Source: Flavobacterium sp. PMTSA4
GTDB taxonomy: Bacteria > Bacteroidota > Bacteroidia > Flavobacteriales > Flavobacteriaceae
DNA length: 64,000 bases
NCBI RefSeq assembly: GCF_032098525.1
Contig: NZ_CP134890.1
Span: 1,240,001 to 1,304,000 of the forward strand
Direction of reading: 5' to 3'
Below are positions 1-7,285 of this stretch, in pieces (position 1 is the first letter of the stretch; each line of letters begins with the position of its first letter). A program made the translations under genes and the position numbers. The notes under the pieces are model-generated. The model worked only from the letters and a program-made list of their open reading frames with translations. It had not been told where the DNA came from and did not search any database.

Positions 1-95
1 GATGAAAAATAATTTTTCAATTCTTTTTCTTCGGCAATACTTGTTTCTCCTTGAAAGTATTTTTCTAATAATATTTCTATTCTATCCAATTCCAT
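1..95 (-). CDS. Partial gene downstream of ECF sigma factor (possible anti-sigma factor)
   Basis: Only the first 31 codons lie in the window; the rest runs off the left edge. Reading leftwards from the ATG at 95-93 gives MELDRIEILLEKYFQGETS and then an acidic helical stretch, with no signal peptide. The start overlaps the end of the sigma-factor gene by 14 bases in another frame, which implies translational coupling. Genes in this position behind an ECF sigma factor are often membrane anti-sigma proteins in Flavobacteria, but no membrane segment is visible here, so that role is inference. Confidence 0.6.
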   Translation of the reverse strand, partial: MELDRIEILLEKYFQGETSIAEEKELKNYFS

Positions 96-591
96 AACGG
101 TGTGTTTTTATCATTCGTTCTTTAATCGTTTTTCGTGCTCTTGATAAAGCAACTCTAACGGCTGTTTCATTCATCTCCAAAACAGTGCCAATTTCTTCAA
201 ACTCCATTTCTTCAATATCTCGCATTTGCACTATCAGTTTTTGTTGTTCGGGTAAATCTTGCATTATCTTTTCTACCCAGTTCCAACTATCGCTGTCTTC
301 TACTTTTTGTTGTAAACTCGCTTCTCGGTCAGTATAATTGTTGTGAACAATTTTTAAATTACTTGCTCTTTTTGACTTTAATTGATCCAAACAAAAATTT
401 TTTGTCATGGTCATTGCTAAAGCTTCTACACTATTATACGAACCCAAAGTTTCATTTTTATTCCAAAGTTTTACTAAAACTTCTTGAGTAGCGTCTTCGG
501 CTTCTTCGGTGCTTACGAGTAATCGTTTGGCTAGCCGAAAAAGTTTATCCTTAAAAGGAGAAACGATTTGCATAAACTCATTTTGATTCAT
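82..591 (-). CDS. RNA polymerase ECF-type sigma-70 factor
   Basis: This 169-residue protein should direct RNA polymerase to a small regulon. Sigma region 2 spans about residues 5-75 and includes EEAEDATQEVLVKLW and the helix ending in NFCLDQLKSK. Region 4 spans about 110-160 (LPEQQKLIVQMRDIEEMEFE followed by the recognition helix ETAVRVALSRAR). The ATG at 591 is preferred; the upstream in-frame extension to 627 adds twelve residues unlike the family N-terminus. The gene is co-transcribed with the truncated gene at the window edge and diverges from the S41 peptidase gene. Its target genes cannot be told from the sequence. Confidence 0.9.
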   Translation of the reverse strand: MNQNEFMQIVSPFKDKLFRLAKRLLVSTEEAEDATQEVLVKLWNKNETLGSYNSVEALAMTMTKNFCLDQLKSKRASNLKIVHNNYTDREASLQQKVEDSDSWNWVEKIMQDLPEQQKLIVQMRDIEEMEFEEIGTVLEMNETAVRVALSRARKTIKERMIKTHRYGIG

Positions 592-702
592 TAGTTTAAG
601 TTTGGTTCTATAATGAAGACGAGACACCTATTATTTTGTTACAAATAATATTAATTTAAACTAAACTTACTAAATTTACGTTTATAAAAATAAAATTGCA
701 TT

Positions 703-2100
703 ATGAAAAAAAACCTTTTATACCTGCTCATTGCCTTCTTGTTTGTTTCAATAACAAGCTGTGAAGATGCTGATGACAATCCGGTACCTTCGGCGTTAGT
801 CGTAAAAGACTTCGTTTGGAAAGGAATGAATTTATACTATTTATGGCAAGCCGATAGTCCCGATTTGGCTGATGACCGCTTTGCTACACAAACACAATTG
901 AATGTTTTTTTAGAAACTTTTGAAACGCCTACTGATGTGTTTAATCATTTAAGAATTGACAACTCTATCGATAGATTCAGTGTAATTTTTAGCGATTACA
1001 GAGTGCTTGAAGGTGTTTTAACAGGTAATACCAAAAACAACGGAATGGATTTTGCCCTTAGATATGCCGATGCTTCCGAAACTGCCGTTATTGGTTGGGT
1101 GCGCTATATTATTCCAAATTCAGATGCTTCAACTAAAGACATTCAACGCGGAGATATTTTTTATGCCATTGATGGAGTTCCACTTACTGCAGATAATTTT
1201 AATTCGCTTTTAGCAAACGATACTTACACTGTTAATTTAGCCGATTATAACGGCACTACATTTGTGCCAAACGGACAATCAGTAACGTTAACCAAAACCG
1301 ATTTGCCAGAAAACCCAATTCTAGTAAGCTCAGTTATTCCTCAAGGAACACACAACATTGGCTACTTGATGTACAACGGATTTTATTCTGCCTACGACAA
1401 CCAGTTGAATACTGCTTTTGGAAGTTTTCAATCGCAAAATGTAACCGATTTGGTTCTAGATTTACGTTATAATTCGGGTGGTTCTGTGGCTACAGCTACT
1501 AAACTTGCCAGCATGATTACAGGTCAATTTACCAACCAATTGTTTGCAAAACAGCAATGGAATGCCAAAGTACAAGCCTATTATGAAAACAATAATCCTG
1601 GTGCGTTAGAAAACAAATTCGTTGGCGGATTAAACAGTTTAAACCTCAACAAAGTATATGTATTGACTACCAAAAGCACGGCTTCGGCAAGCGAATTGAT
1701 TATTAATTGTTTGAAACCTTATATCAATGTGGTTCAAATTGGCGATGTTACCACAGGTAAAAACGTAGGTTCAGTAACGCTATACGACTCGCCTAACTTT
1801 ACCAAAACCGATGTTAACCCAACGCATAAATATGCTATGCAACCCATAACGTTTAGAATCGTTAATAAAGATAACTTTGGCGAATACTCAACAGGAATTA
1901 CTCCTAATTTTTCTTTGGTAGAAAACTTGGCGAACCTTGGCGAACTAGGCAACCCAACCGAGCCTTTGCTTAGCGCAGCCATTACTCAAATTATTGCCAG
2001 CGGAAGAATGCCACAAAGTCCTGAAAATATGCAACGTGACTTTAAAGATGCCAAATCAATCAATCCTTTGCGTACCGAAATGTATTTGGACTTGAAGTAA
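703..2100 (+). CDS. S41 family (C-terminal processing) peptidase lipoprotein
   Basis: This is a 465-residue serine peptidase of the CtpA/tricorn-core family, anchored as a lipoprotein: the hydrophobic leader ends in a lipobox at FVSITSC, Cys20. A PDZ-like segment around residues 140-200 carries IQRGDIFYAIDGVPL. The catalytic core holds DLRYNSGGSV, the nucleophile region STASASE (residues 325-331) and the general-base lysine in TTGKN (Lys353). The likely site of action is the periplasmic face or outer membrane. The protein is complete and is followed by a hairpin terminator. The substrate is unknown. It is transcribed away from the ECF sigma factor. Confidence 0.9.
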   Translation: MKKNLLYLLIAFLFVSITSCEDADDNPVPSALVVKDFVWKGMNLYYLWQADSPDLADDRFATQTQLNVFLETFETPTDVFNHLRIDNSIDRFSVIFSDYRVLEGVLTGNTKNNGMDFALRYADASETAVIGWVRYIIPNSDASTKDIQRGDIFYAIDGVPLTADNFNSLLANDTYTVNLADYNGTTFVPNGQSVTLTKTDLPENPILVSSVIPQGTHNIGYLMYNGFYSAYDNQLNTAFGSFQSQNVTDLVLDLRYNSGGSVATATKLASMITGQFTNQLFAKQQWNAKVQAYYENNNPGALENKFVGGLNSLNLNKVYVLTTKSTASASELIINCLKPYINVVQIGDVTTGKNVGSVTLYDSPNFTKTDVNPTHKYAMQPITFRIVNKDNFGEYSTGITPNFSLVENLANLGELGNPTEPLLSAAITQIIASGRMPQSPENMQRDFKDAKSINPLRTEMYLDLK

Positions 2101-2117
2101 TTTTGAAACTACATACC

Positions 2118-2149
2118 AAAAAAGGAACTCCATTAGAGTTCCTTTTTTT
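2118..2149 (+). terminator. Rho-independent terminator of the S41 peptidase gene
   Basis: GGAACTC at 2124-2130 and GAGTTCC at 2136-2142 form a 7-bp stem with a 5-base loop. An A-run precedes the stem and a seven-T run follows it. Confidence 0.85.
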
Positions 2150-2176
2150 CATATCACTCATTAAATAAGTAGCAGA

Positions 2177-2386
2177 TTATATTTCCAAGATGCATATTAG
2201 TATTTCTATTATGTAAGATAGTGTTTCCTCTTTGCAAGATACCGTTTCCAAAGCGCAAGACTTTATTTCTATCGTGAGAGATAGTATTTCTATCGTGTAA
2301 GAAAGAGTTTCCATCTCACTAGACTCTATTTCCATTATGCAAGATGGTGTTTCCAAAGTGTTAGATGATGTTTCCAAATTGAAAGA
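2177..2386. repeat. Degenerate 21-bp tandem repeat, ten units, encoding heptads
   Basis: The core TTTC recurs at 2182, 2203, 2224, 2245, 2266, 2287, 2308, 2329, 2350 and 2371, always exactly 21 bases apart. The approximate unit is nnnTrTTTCyA followed by ten looser bases ending in AGA. In the plus frame holding codon 2217-2219 the units translate as heptads such as DSVSSLQ, DTVSKAQ, DSISIMQ, DGVSKVL and DDVSKLK, with hydrophobic residues at positions 3 and 6 as in a coiled coil. The frame is broken by TAA at 2214 and 2298, both where other units have CAA or a related codon, and it ends at TAA 2388. The opposite strand also stays open. This is probably a decayed coiled-coil gene fragment or an unnamed repeat; its function is unknown. 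Confidence 0.85.
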
Positions 2387-2547
2387 TTAAATTTATATCA
2401 ACCTCTATAAATTTATTAACCTCAAAAAAGAAATAGCGTAGTAGTGTATTACAATATTTGTTATTTTAGCGAGAGTAAATGTTCGAAAAGTTTATGAGAA
2501 CTTGAGTATGTTTGCTGGTTGGCAGTAACTTAAAAAAGAATGCTCAA
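2387..2547. other. Intergenic region with no recognised feature
   Basis: This AT-rich stretch lies between the 21-bp repeat array and the next small gene. No convincing promoter, RNA or coding frame was seen in it. Confidence 0.5.
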
Positions 2548-2901
2548 ATGAAATATATCTTTTTAATGACATTGTTTTTTTGTTTAACTTCTTTAAAGCA
2601 AGAAAATAAACTTAATGGAGCATATAATGTCGTTTTTGAAAATTATTTTGATAATGATGGTTATGTAACATTTTATGGTGATAATTTTAAATGGAGACCA
2701 TTCCATTACTTGCCCTTTGAGGGTAAAATTAACTATCATAAAAACACCATTTATTTGGAAAGTGATTCAAATTTAATTTATGGAATACGTACTGAAAATA
2801 TAAAAAATGATACCATTGTTTTTTCAGTGCATGACAAAAATGGAAAAGGAAATTGGTTGGATATAGCAATTGGAAGAGGTAAACTTATAAAAGTAAAATA
2901 A
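2548..2901 (+). CDS. Small secreted protein of unknown function
   Basis: This 117-residue protein begins with a signal peptide (MKYIFLMTLFFCLTSLKQ). The rest is a polar, beta-rich domain with FENYFDNDGYVTFYGDNFKW and a C-terminal GNWLDIAIGRGKLIKVK. The ATG at 2548 is chosen because it opens directly on the signal peptide; the frame extends upstream only through a TTG at 2512. The family was not recognised. Alternating hydrophobic residues suggest a lipocalin-like or immunoglobulin-like fold, which is inference. It stands alone and its base composition is markedly more AT-rich than that of the gene that follows. Confidence 0.7.
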   Translation: MKYIFLMTLFFCLTSLKQENKLNGAYNVVFENYFDNDGYVTFYGDNFKWRPFHYLPFEGKINYHKNTIYLESDSNLIYGIRTENIKNDTIVFSVHDKNGKGNWLDIAIGRGKLIKVK

Positions 2902-2973
2902 TAAACTACTGCAAAAATCTCCAGCATTTAAGAACTAAAAAAATAAAACATACATAAATAAAAATCACAACCC

Positions 2974-3372
2974 ATGAACACCAAACACCTACTCTGCTCT
3001 TTGCTGGTTTTACTAGTTACAGCAACTACCTTTGCCCAAAAATCGAACGCCGAAAAAATATTGGGCTGTTGGGTTTTGAAGAAAATGGAATTCTCAAATC
3101 CTGCTAACGATGCACCCGAATTATCGGAAGAAGCCATGAACTCTTATGTGTGTTTTGAAAAAGACGGCACGTTTACTACGCGATTGGGCGGAAACGAATC
3201 GGAAGTGGTGAAAGGCAAGTATCAAATTTCTGCCGACGGGAAAACCCTAACCCAAAGCCGAGACATTCAAGACGAAGGCAACGACGAACAAGCTGAAATT
3301 TCCGTGCTTGATGATACGAAACTAGAACTCAAACTGGAGTTTGGCGTGATGTATTTTGTTAGGAAAAACTAG
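2974..3372 (+). CDS. Lipocalin-like family secreted protein
   Basis: This 132-residue protein has a clear signal peptide ending in TTFAQ. The mature part has the layout common to small Bacteroidota lipocalin-like proteins: an opening strand ILGCWVLKKMEF, a central YVCFEKDGTFTTR, then GKYQISADGKTLTQ, and a closing strand ELKLEFGVMYFVRKN. The likely location is the periplasm or surface, and the ligand is unknown. The gene is richer in G and C than the preceding one, so the two may have different histories. It converges with the small membrane-protein gene three bases downstream. Confidence 0.7.
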   Translation: MNTKHLLCSLLVLLVTATTFAQKSNAEKILGCWVLKKMEFSNPANDAPELSEEAMNSYVCFEKDGTFTTRLGGNESEVVKGKYQISADGKTLTQSRDIQDEGNDEQAEISVLDDTKLELKLEFGVMYFVRKN

Positions 3373-3375
3373 TTT

Positions 3376-3657
3376 TTAGTACAATTCTATTTTAAAATAT
3401 CGGATAACAAACAGTATTGTTGCTACATTCAGCACCACTCCTAGCCAATAGAATTTATTCCAGTCGTCTTTGTTTATGATAATTTCTGCCACATTAAAAA
3501 TCAGTAACAAGAAAACCATCACGAATATAATTATCCACTGAAAAGGCAAAGAAGTTGTCAGTATACCATTTGGTGCGCTGCTGGCAAGTATAACAAAAAG
3601 TGTAAAAAACAGCGTTAGAACACTTAGACTTAAATAGATTTTATTTTTGGTCGACAT
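3376..3657 (-). CDS. Small membrane protein of unknown function
   Basis: This 93-residue protein has three predicted membrane segments: about residues 7-27, 38-60 and 72-88. The short loop between the last two carries NKDDWNKFYW. No family was recognised. It ends three bases from the stop of the convergent lipocalin-like gene, with no terminator between them. It may be a real inner-membrane protein, because length, frame and hydrophobic pattern all fit, but nothing indicates its role. Confidence 0.6.
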   Translation of the reverse strand: MSTKNKIYLSLSVLTLFFTLFVILASSAPNGILTTSLPFQWIIIFVMVFLLLIFNVAEIIINKDDWNKFYWLGVVLNVATILFVIRYFKIELY

Positions 3658-3694
3658 TTGCTTCAGTTTTTATTCAAAGCTAAACATTATTATT

Positions 3695-3726
3695 AAAAAA
3701 GGCTAACATCTCTGTTAGCCTTTTCT
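3695..3726 (-). terminator. Rho-independent terminator downstream of the B12 receptor gene
   Basis: GGCTAACA (3701-3708) and TGTTAGCC (3713-3720) form an 8-bp stem with a 4-base loop. Read on the minus strand it is followed by six Ts. It lies about 120 bases past the btuB stop codon. Confidence 0.75.
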
Positions 3727-3732
3727 CCACAA

Positions 3733-3763
3733 TTACAAAACGATGTTTAACCCAACTTTTAAT
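3733..3763 (-). pseudogene. Duplicated 3' tail of the TonB receptor gene
   Basis: The 21 bases at 3733-3753 are identical to 3844-3864, the end of the btuB coding region. Read on the minus strand the copy encodes KLKVGLNIVL and a stop, against KIGLNIVL and a stop in the intact gene. The frame continues only a few codons upstream. It looks like the remnant of a second receptor gene or of a local duplication, with the REP-like palindrome lying between the two copies. Confidence 0.6.
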
Positions 3764-3783
3764 TTTTTTTTGGTTGACAAATT

Positions 3784-3816
3784 AAACCTGACAGGTTTTT
3801 GAAACCTGTCAGGTTT
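3784..3816. repeat. REP-like double palindrome
   Basis: AAACCTGACAGGTTT at 3784-3798 and AAACCTGTCAGGTTT at 3802-3816 are each nearly self-complementary and are exact reverse complements of each other, separated by three bases. Together they can form a 15-bp stem. Elements of this type recur in intergenic DNA of Flavobacteria. It lies directly behind btuB and could also help to end its transcript. Confidence 0.75.
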
Positions 3817-3843
3817 GTCGGTTTTGTTTACAAACTATTATAG

Positions 3844-5808
3844 TTACAAAACGATGTTTAACCCGATTTTGAAATTTCTTCCTCTGGTGGAATAGCCAAT
3901 ATTTTCTACAAATTCTTCGTTGAAAATATTAGTAGCCGCACCAAAAACAGTCATTCTATTCTTTATCAATTCATATTTTACCAAAGCATTCACCAACTGG
4001 TACGAATCTAGCTCAACTGGTAAAACAGAAAAAGAATCATTGTTATAATAAGCATCTTTGCGCGCATCAAAATACTGATAACTTAGATTGAAAAGCGTTC
4101 GGCTGGTAGGTTGAAAATCCAAACTTGCATTGGCTTTATGCTTCGGAATCAATCTATCCAAAGCTTCATCAACCTGCGTGAACGTATAGTTTGCATTCAA
4201 ATGCAACTTGGAAGTAACCACATAGCGCAACGAGGTTTCTACACCTTTGGCTTTGGTTTTTCCATCAATATTAATATAGTAGGCATCAAAAGTGGTTGGA
4301 TTGAAATAAAAATCAATCGCATTGTTCTGGTCGCGGTAAAAAGCTACGGCGTTTAGCGTTACTTTTTTGCTGAACAATTGGGTTTCAAAACCAGCTTCGA
4401 TAGTAGCGTTTTTCTCTGGCGTCAAATCGGCGTTGCCATATTCTGAATACAATTGGTACAAACTTGGCGTAACATATGCTGTGCTATACGACGCTAAAAC
4501 TTTTAAAGGAAAAGCGGTTTTAAAGTTATAAGAAGGATTAAAATTGTACACAAAATTAGTTCCGTAAGCGCTGTGATTGTTCAATCGAGCACCCGCATTT
4601 ACATTCAAACCAAATTCAGAATTATAAACCACAGTAGTATATCCGTCAACAATGTTGAACTTGGTTGCGTCTTCCTCAATCGTGCTGAAAGGCGTTTGAC
4701 TCAACATATCGAAATACTGATAATTGGCACCTAAAATAACCGAGAATTGCTTGTTGAAATTGTATTTATTGTACCCATCAACCACAATGCTTCTCGACTC
4801 ATACAACGAATAATCAACCGTGTTAGAATAGGTATTCAACTCGTCATAATCTCGTTTGATTCGGGTAAAACCAGAGTCTAAAATGAATTCACCTTTACTG
4901 TATTTATACTTTGGCACAAACCCAAAACGCACTTGCTCTGAAGTAGTTTCATTTACATCAGTATCCAAAGTAAAATTAGTATCAGAAGAAGTGCTGAAAG
5001 CCAAATCATAAGCGTTTTTGATTTTATCATAGTTTCCAAAAAAGTCTAATGATAACTTATCAGTCGCTTTGAAGCCCAACTTTGCCAGGAAGTTTTGTCT
5101 CGAAAAAGGATCGTTTTCATAATTCTCGGAATTTGAAAAACCACCAATTTGCGACATACCATCCGTTTCGGTAGAATTGAAACCAGCAAAATAATTTACT
5201 TTTTTTACGGTTCCGTTTACCGAAATTCCTTGGTTAAATTCTTGCCCGTTGTAGTGATGATTATCTGCTGTGTTGTTAGAACCAATGTTCATATATACAT
5301 TACCTTCAATTTCTTTTTTAGAAGATTTTTTCAGTGTGATATTGATAACACCAGTTGCGGCGCCAGTACCATAAAGCGTGCTTGCTGCACCTTTCATAAT
5401 TTCAATTTTCTCTACTTGTTCTACCGGAAGCAAACGCAAATCGTATTCAAAACTGATTCCCGAAGCATCCGTTACCGGAACGCCATCAATTAAAATCAAC
5501 ACCTGACGGTTTTTTCCACCGCGAATGTAATAGCCTAAGTTTTTACCATTAGCCGATTGGTTTCCGTTTATTTCAACACCAGTAACCTGACTTAAAACCG
5601 TGGCCAAGCTTTGACCTGATTTCTTTTCTAAATCAGCCGCCGAAATGACTTCAATTACTTTTCCTGATTTTTCTCTGCTTTGTGAAAATTTAGTGTCAGA
5701 AATGACTACTTCGTTTAATGCGTTTACCGCAAGCGAATCTTGTTCCTGTGCAACAGCACACGAACTTATCAATGCAAAAAAAGCACTGATGCGAATTGTT
5801 TTTTTCAT
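3844..5808 (-). CDS. btuB: TonB-dependent outer-membrane receptor, B12 (cobalamin) uptake
   Basis: This 654-residue outer-membrane receptor has a signal peptide (residues 1-20), a plug domain at about 40-160 (EVVISDTKFSQS, IRGGKNRQVLILIDGVPV, EKIEIMKGAASTLYGTGAATG) and a 22-strand-type beta barrel to the C-terminus. A cobalamin riboswitch lies in its leader, and a BtuFCD-type importer is divergently encoded, so cobalamin or another corrinoid is the likely substrate. Transport should be powered by a TonB complex encoded elsewhere. The last codons are duplicated 111 bases downstream. The start fits the signal peptide, and the length is normal for BtuB-like receptors. Confidence 0.9.
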   Translation of the reverse strand: MKKTIRISAFFALISSCAVAQEQDSLAVNALNEVVISDTKFSQSREKSGKVIEVISAADLEKKSGQSLATVLSQVTGVEINGNQSANGKNLGYYIRGGKNRQVLILIDGVPVTDASGISFEYDLRLLPVEQVEKIEIMKGAASTLYGTGAATGVINITLKKSSKKEIEGNVYMNIGSNNTADNHHYNGQEFNQGISVNGTVKKVNYFAGFNSTETDGMSQIGGFSNSENYENDPFSRQNFLAKLGFKATDKLSLDFFGNYDKIKNAYDLAFSTSSDTNFTLDTDVNETTSEQVRFGFVPKYKYSKGEFILDSGFTRIKRDYDELNTYSNTVDYSLYESRSIVVDGYNKYNFNKQFSVILGANYQYFDMLSQTPFSTIEEDATKFNIVDGYTTVVYNSEFGLNVNAGARLNNHSAYGTNFVYNFNPSYNFKTAFPLKVLASYSTAYVTPSLYQLYSEYGNADLTPEKNATIEAGFETQLFSKKVTLNAVAFYRDQNNAIDFYFNPTTFDAYYINIDGKTKAKGVETSLRYVVTSKLHLNANYTFTQVDEALDRLIPKHKANASLDFQPTSRTLFNLSYQYFDARKDAYYNNDSFSVLPVELDSYQLVNALVKYELIKNRMTVFGAATNIFNEEFVENIGYSTRGRNFKIGLNIVL

Positions 5809-5902
5809 TTTTTAATTAAACAATAGTTTACTAATAATGGGAGAAAAGCATAGAATTTACCCATACCCAAACCTTTTTTCCCGAAAGTTTGTTACTCAAT
5901 GA

Positions 5903-6082
5903 ATAAAGGCAGGTTTCCTGGCTTGCGTCTTGTTGTCGACCTTCTCATTCGCCTTGGCAAACAATGGTAATGTAGATGACAACAAGCTTGATAGCTTACA
6001 GTTGCGGGAACAGCTTTGGATTTTAACCAAATTCCCTTTTAATGTTTTTTCACAAAAGCGAAAGAACAACCAAAATTCAGGT
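5903..6082 (-). ncRNA. Cobalamin (AdoCbl) riboswitch
   Basis: Read on the minus strand, the leader contains the conserved aptamer core (GCTGTTCCCGCAACTGTAA, around 5990-6017) and the B12 box GCCAGGAAACCTGCC (5908-5922). The GGGAA and AATCC pieces of the core stems lie between them. The aptamer sits 95 bases upstream of the btuB start, so bound cobalamin should turn off receptor synthesis. No clear intrinsic terminator lies between aptamer and start codon; control of translation is therefore more likely, by inference. Confidence 0.95.
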
Positions 6083-6083
6083 G

Positions 6084-6111
6084 CAAATGTAACTTAATTT
6101 ATTAAAAACAA
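6084..6111 (-). promoter_or_regulatory. Promoter of the riboswitch-btuB transcript
   Basis: On the minus strand, TTG (6111-6109), a 17-base spacer and TACATTTG (6091-6084) match the Bacteroidota promoter form TTG-N17..23-TAnnTTTG exactly. Transcription would start a few bases before the aptamer. Confidence 0.75.
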
Positions 6112-6139
6112 AAGTTTACTTTTGTAAAAACTTCTTCAT

Positions 6140-7276
6140 ATGAAATTCACAATTAAAACCATCTTATTGCTTGCAGTTGTTTGTTTCTTTGTTCAATGTA
6201 AAAAAGAAACTTCACAAAAAAATGTATTGTTAGCAAAGAATACTGTGCAACACGCAAAAGGTTTTTCTATTGAAAATTATGAAGGTTACTCGGTGGTTAA
6301 GGTTAGTAATCCTTGGCCAAATGCTTCTAAAAGTTACACATACATTCTAAAAAAGGAAAAAGGAATTGTTCCGGATAGTTTGCAAAACAATCCTGTTATC
6401 AATGTTCCGATAAAATCAATAGTAGTCACGTCAACCACGCACATACCATCATTAGAAATGCTCGATGTAGAGAAAACTTTGGTTGGTTTTCCGAATTTAA
6501 AATACATTTCATCCGAGAAAGTGAGAACCTTAATTAATGAAGGAAAAGTAAAAGAATTGGGCAGTAATCAATCGCTTAACACCGAAGTATTGATTGATTT
6601 ACAACCCGATGTTATCATTGGTTATAGTATTGACAACGATACAAAATCATTGGACAATTTAGAAAAAAGTGGTTTGAAAGTTCTACTAAACGGCGATTGG
6701 AACGAAGAAACACCTTTAGGAAAAGCAGAATGGATAAAACTTTTTGGTGCATTATACGACAAGCAAGATAAAGCCAACGAGTTGTATACTATCATCGAAA
6801 AAGATTATTTAAAAACCATTGATATTGCCAAATTGGACAGCATTGTGCCAACAATTTTGGTTGGTGATATGTTTCAAGACAAATGGTATTTACCCAAAGG
6901 AACCAGTTGGGGAAGTATTTTATTGAAGCAAGCCAATGCAAATTATTTATGGTCTGAAACCACTGGAACTGGAAGTTTGTCACTTTCTTTTGAAACCGTT
7001 TATTTCAAAGCAAAAGACGCTGATTTTTGGATAACTTCGGGTCAGTTTTCTACACTACAGGAAATGCTGGATGCCAATACGCATTACGGACAATTTGAAG
7101 CCTTCAAAAAAGGAAACGTCTATTCATTTACCAGAAAAAAAGGAGAAACAGGTGGTGTTTTGTATTATGAATTAGCACCGAATCGACCTGATATGGTTTT
7201 GAAAGATTTAGTGAAAATTCTGCATCCCGATTTATTGCCTGGTTATGAACCTTTTTTCTTTGAAAAACTGAAATAG
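6140..7276 (+). CDS. btuF: ABC transporter substrate-binding lipoprotein, BtuF-like
   Basis: This 378-residue lipoprotein has the leader MKFTIKTILLLAVVCFFVQC, with Cys20 as the lipid site. It belongs to the Peripla_BP_2 family of metal-chelate and corrinoid binders: VVTSTTHIPSLEMLDVEKTL and QPDVIIGYSID in the first lobe, and a second lobe with WYLPKGTSWGSILLKQ and a C-terminal segment NRPDMVLKDLVKIL. It should capture the corrinoid delivered by the receptor and hand it to the permease. It begins a three-gene operon with the permease (9 bases on) and the ATPase. The riboswitch faces the other way, so this operon does not share it. Confidence 0.87.
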   Translation: MKFTIKTILLLAVVCFFVQCKKETSQKNVLLAKNTVQHAKGFSIENYEGYSVVKVSNPWPNASKSYTYILKKEKGIVPDSLQNNPVINVPIKSIVVTSTTHIPSLEMLDVEKTLVGFPNLKYISSEKVRTLINEGKVKELGSNQSLNTEVLIDLQPDVIIGYSIDNDTKSLDNLEKSGLKVLLNGDWNEETPLGKAEWIKLFGALYDKQDKANELYTIIEKDYLKTIDIAKLDSIVPTILVGDMFQDKWYLPKGTSWGSILLKQANANYLWSETTGTGSLSLSFETVYFKAKDADFWITSGQFSTLQEMLDANTHYGQFEAFKKGNVYSFTRKKGETGGVLYYELAPNRPDMVLKDLVKILHPDLLPGYEPFFFEKLK

Positions 7277-7285
7277 CTTTACTTA

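Noticed and set aside
2177..2377. Open minus-strand frame of 66 codons across the 21-bp repeat
   Set aside because: It begins at TTG, has no good start context, and its openness follows from the repeat; the plus-strand heptads are the better explanation, and neither is called as a gene.
2177..2386. CRISPR array
   Set aside because: The units are contiguous and diverged with no spacers, and no cas gene is near.
2450..2547. Possible integron-type recombination site before the small gene (GTTGGCAGTAAC)
   Set aside because: Only one half-site-like word is present and it does not meet the core-site pattern; no second site or integrase is seen.
5149..5493. Plus-strand frame of 114 codons inside btuB
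   Set aside because: It is a shadow of the receptor gene; the translation is Cys/Phe/Ile-rich without any domain pattern.
6117..6124. TACTTTTG as a -7 element for btuF
   Set aside because: It fits the -7 form but has no TTG at an accepted distance and would leave only about ten bases of leader.
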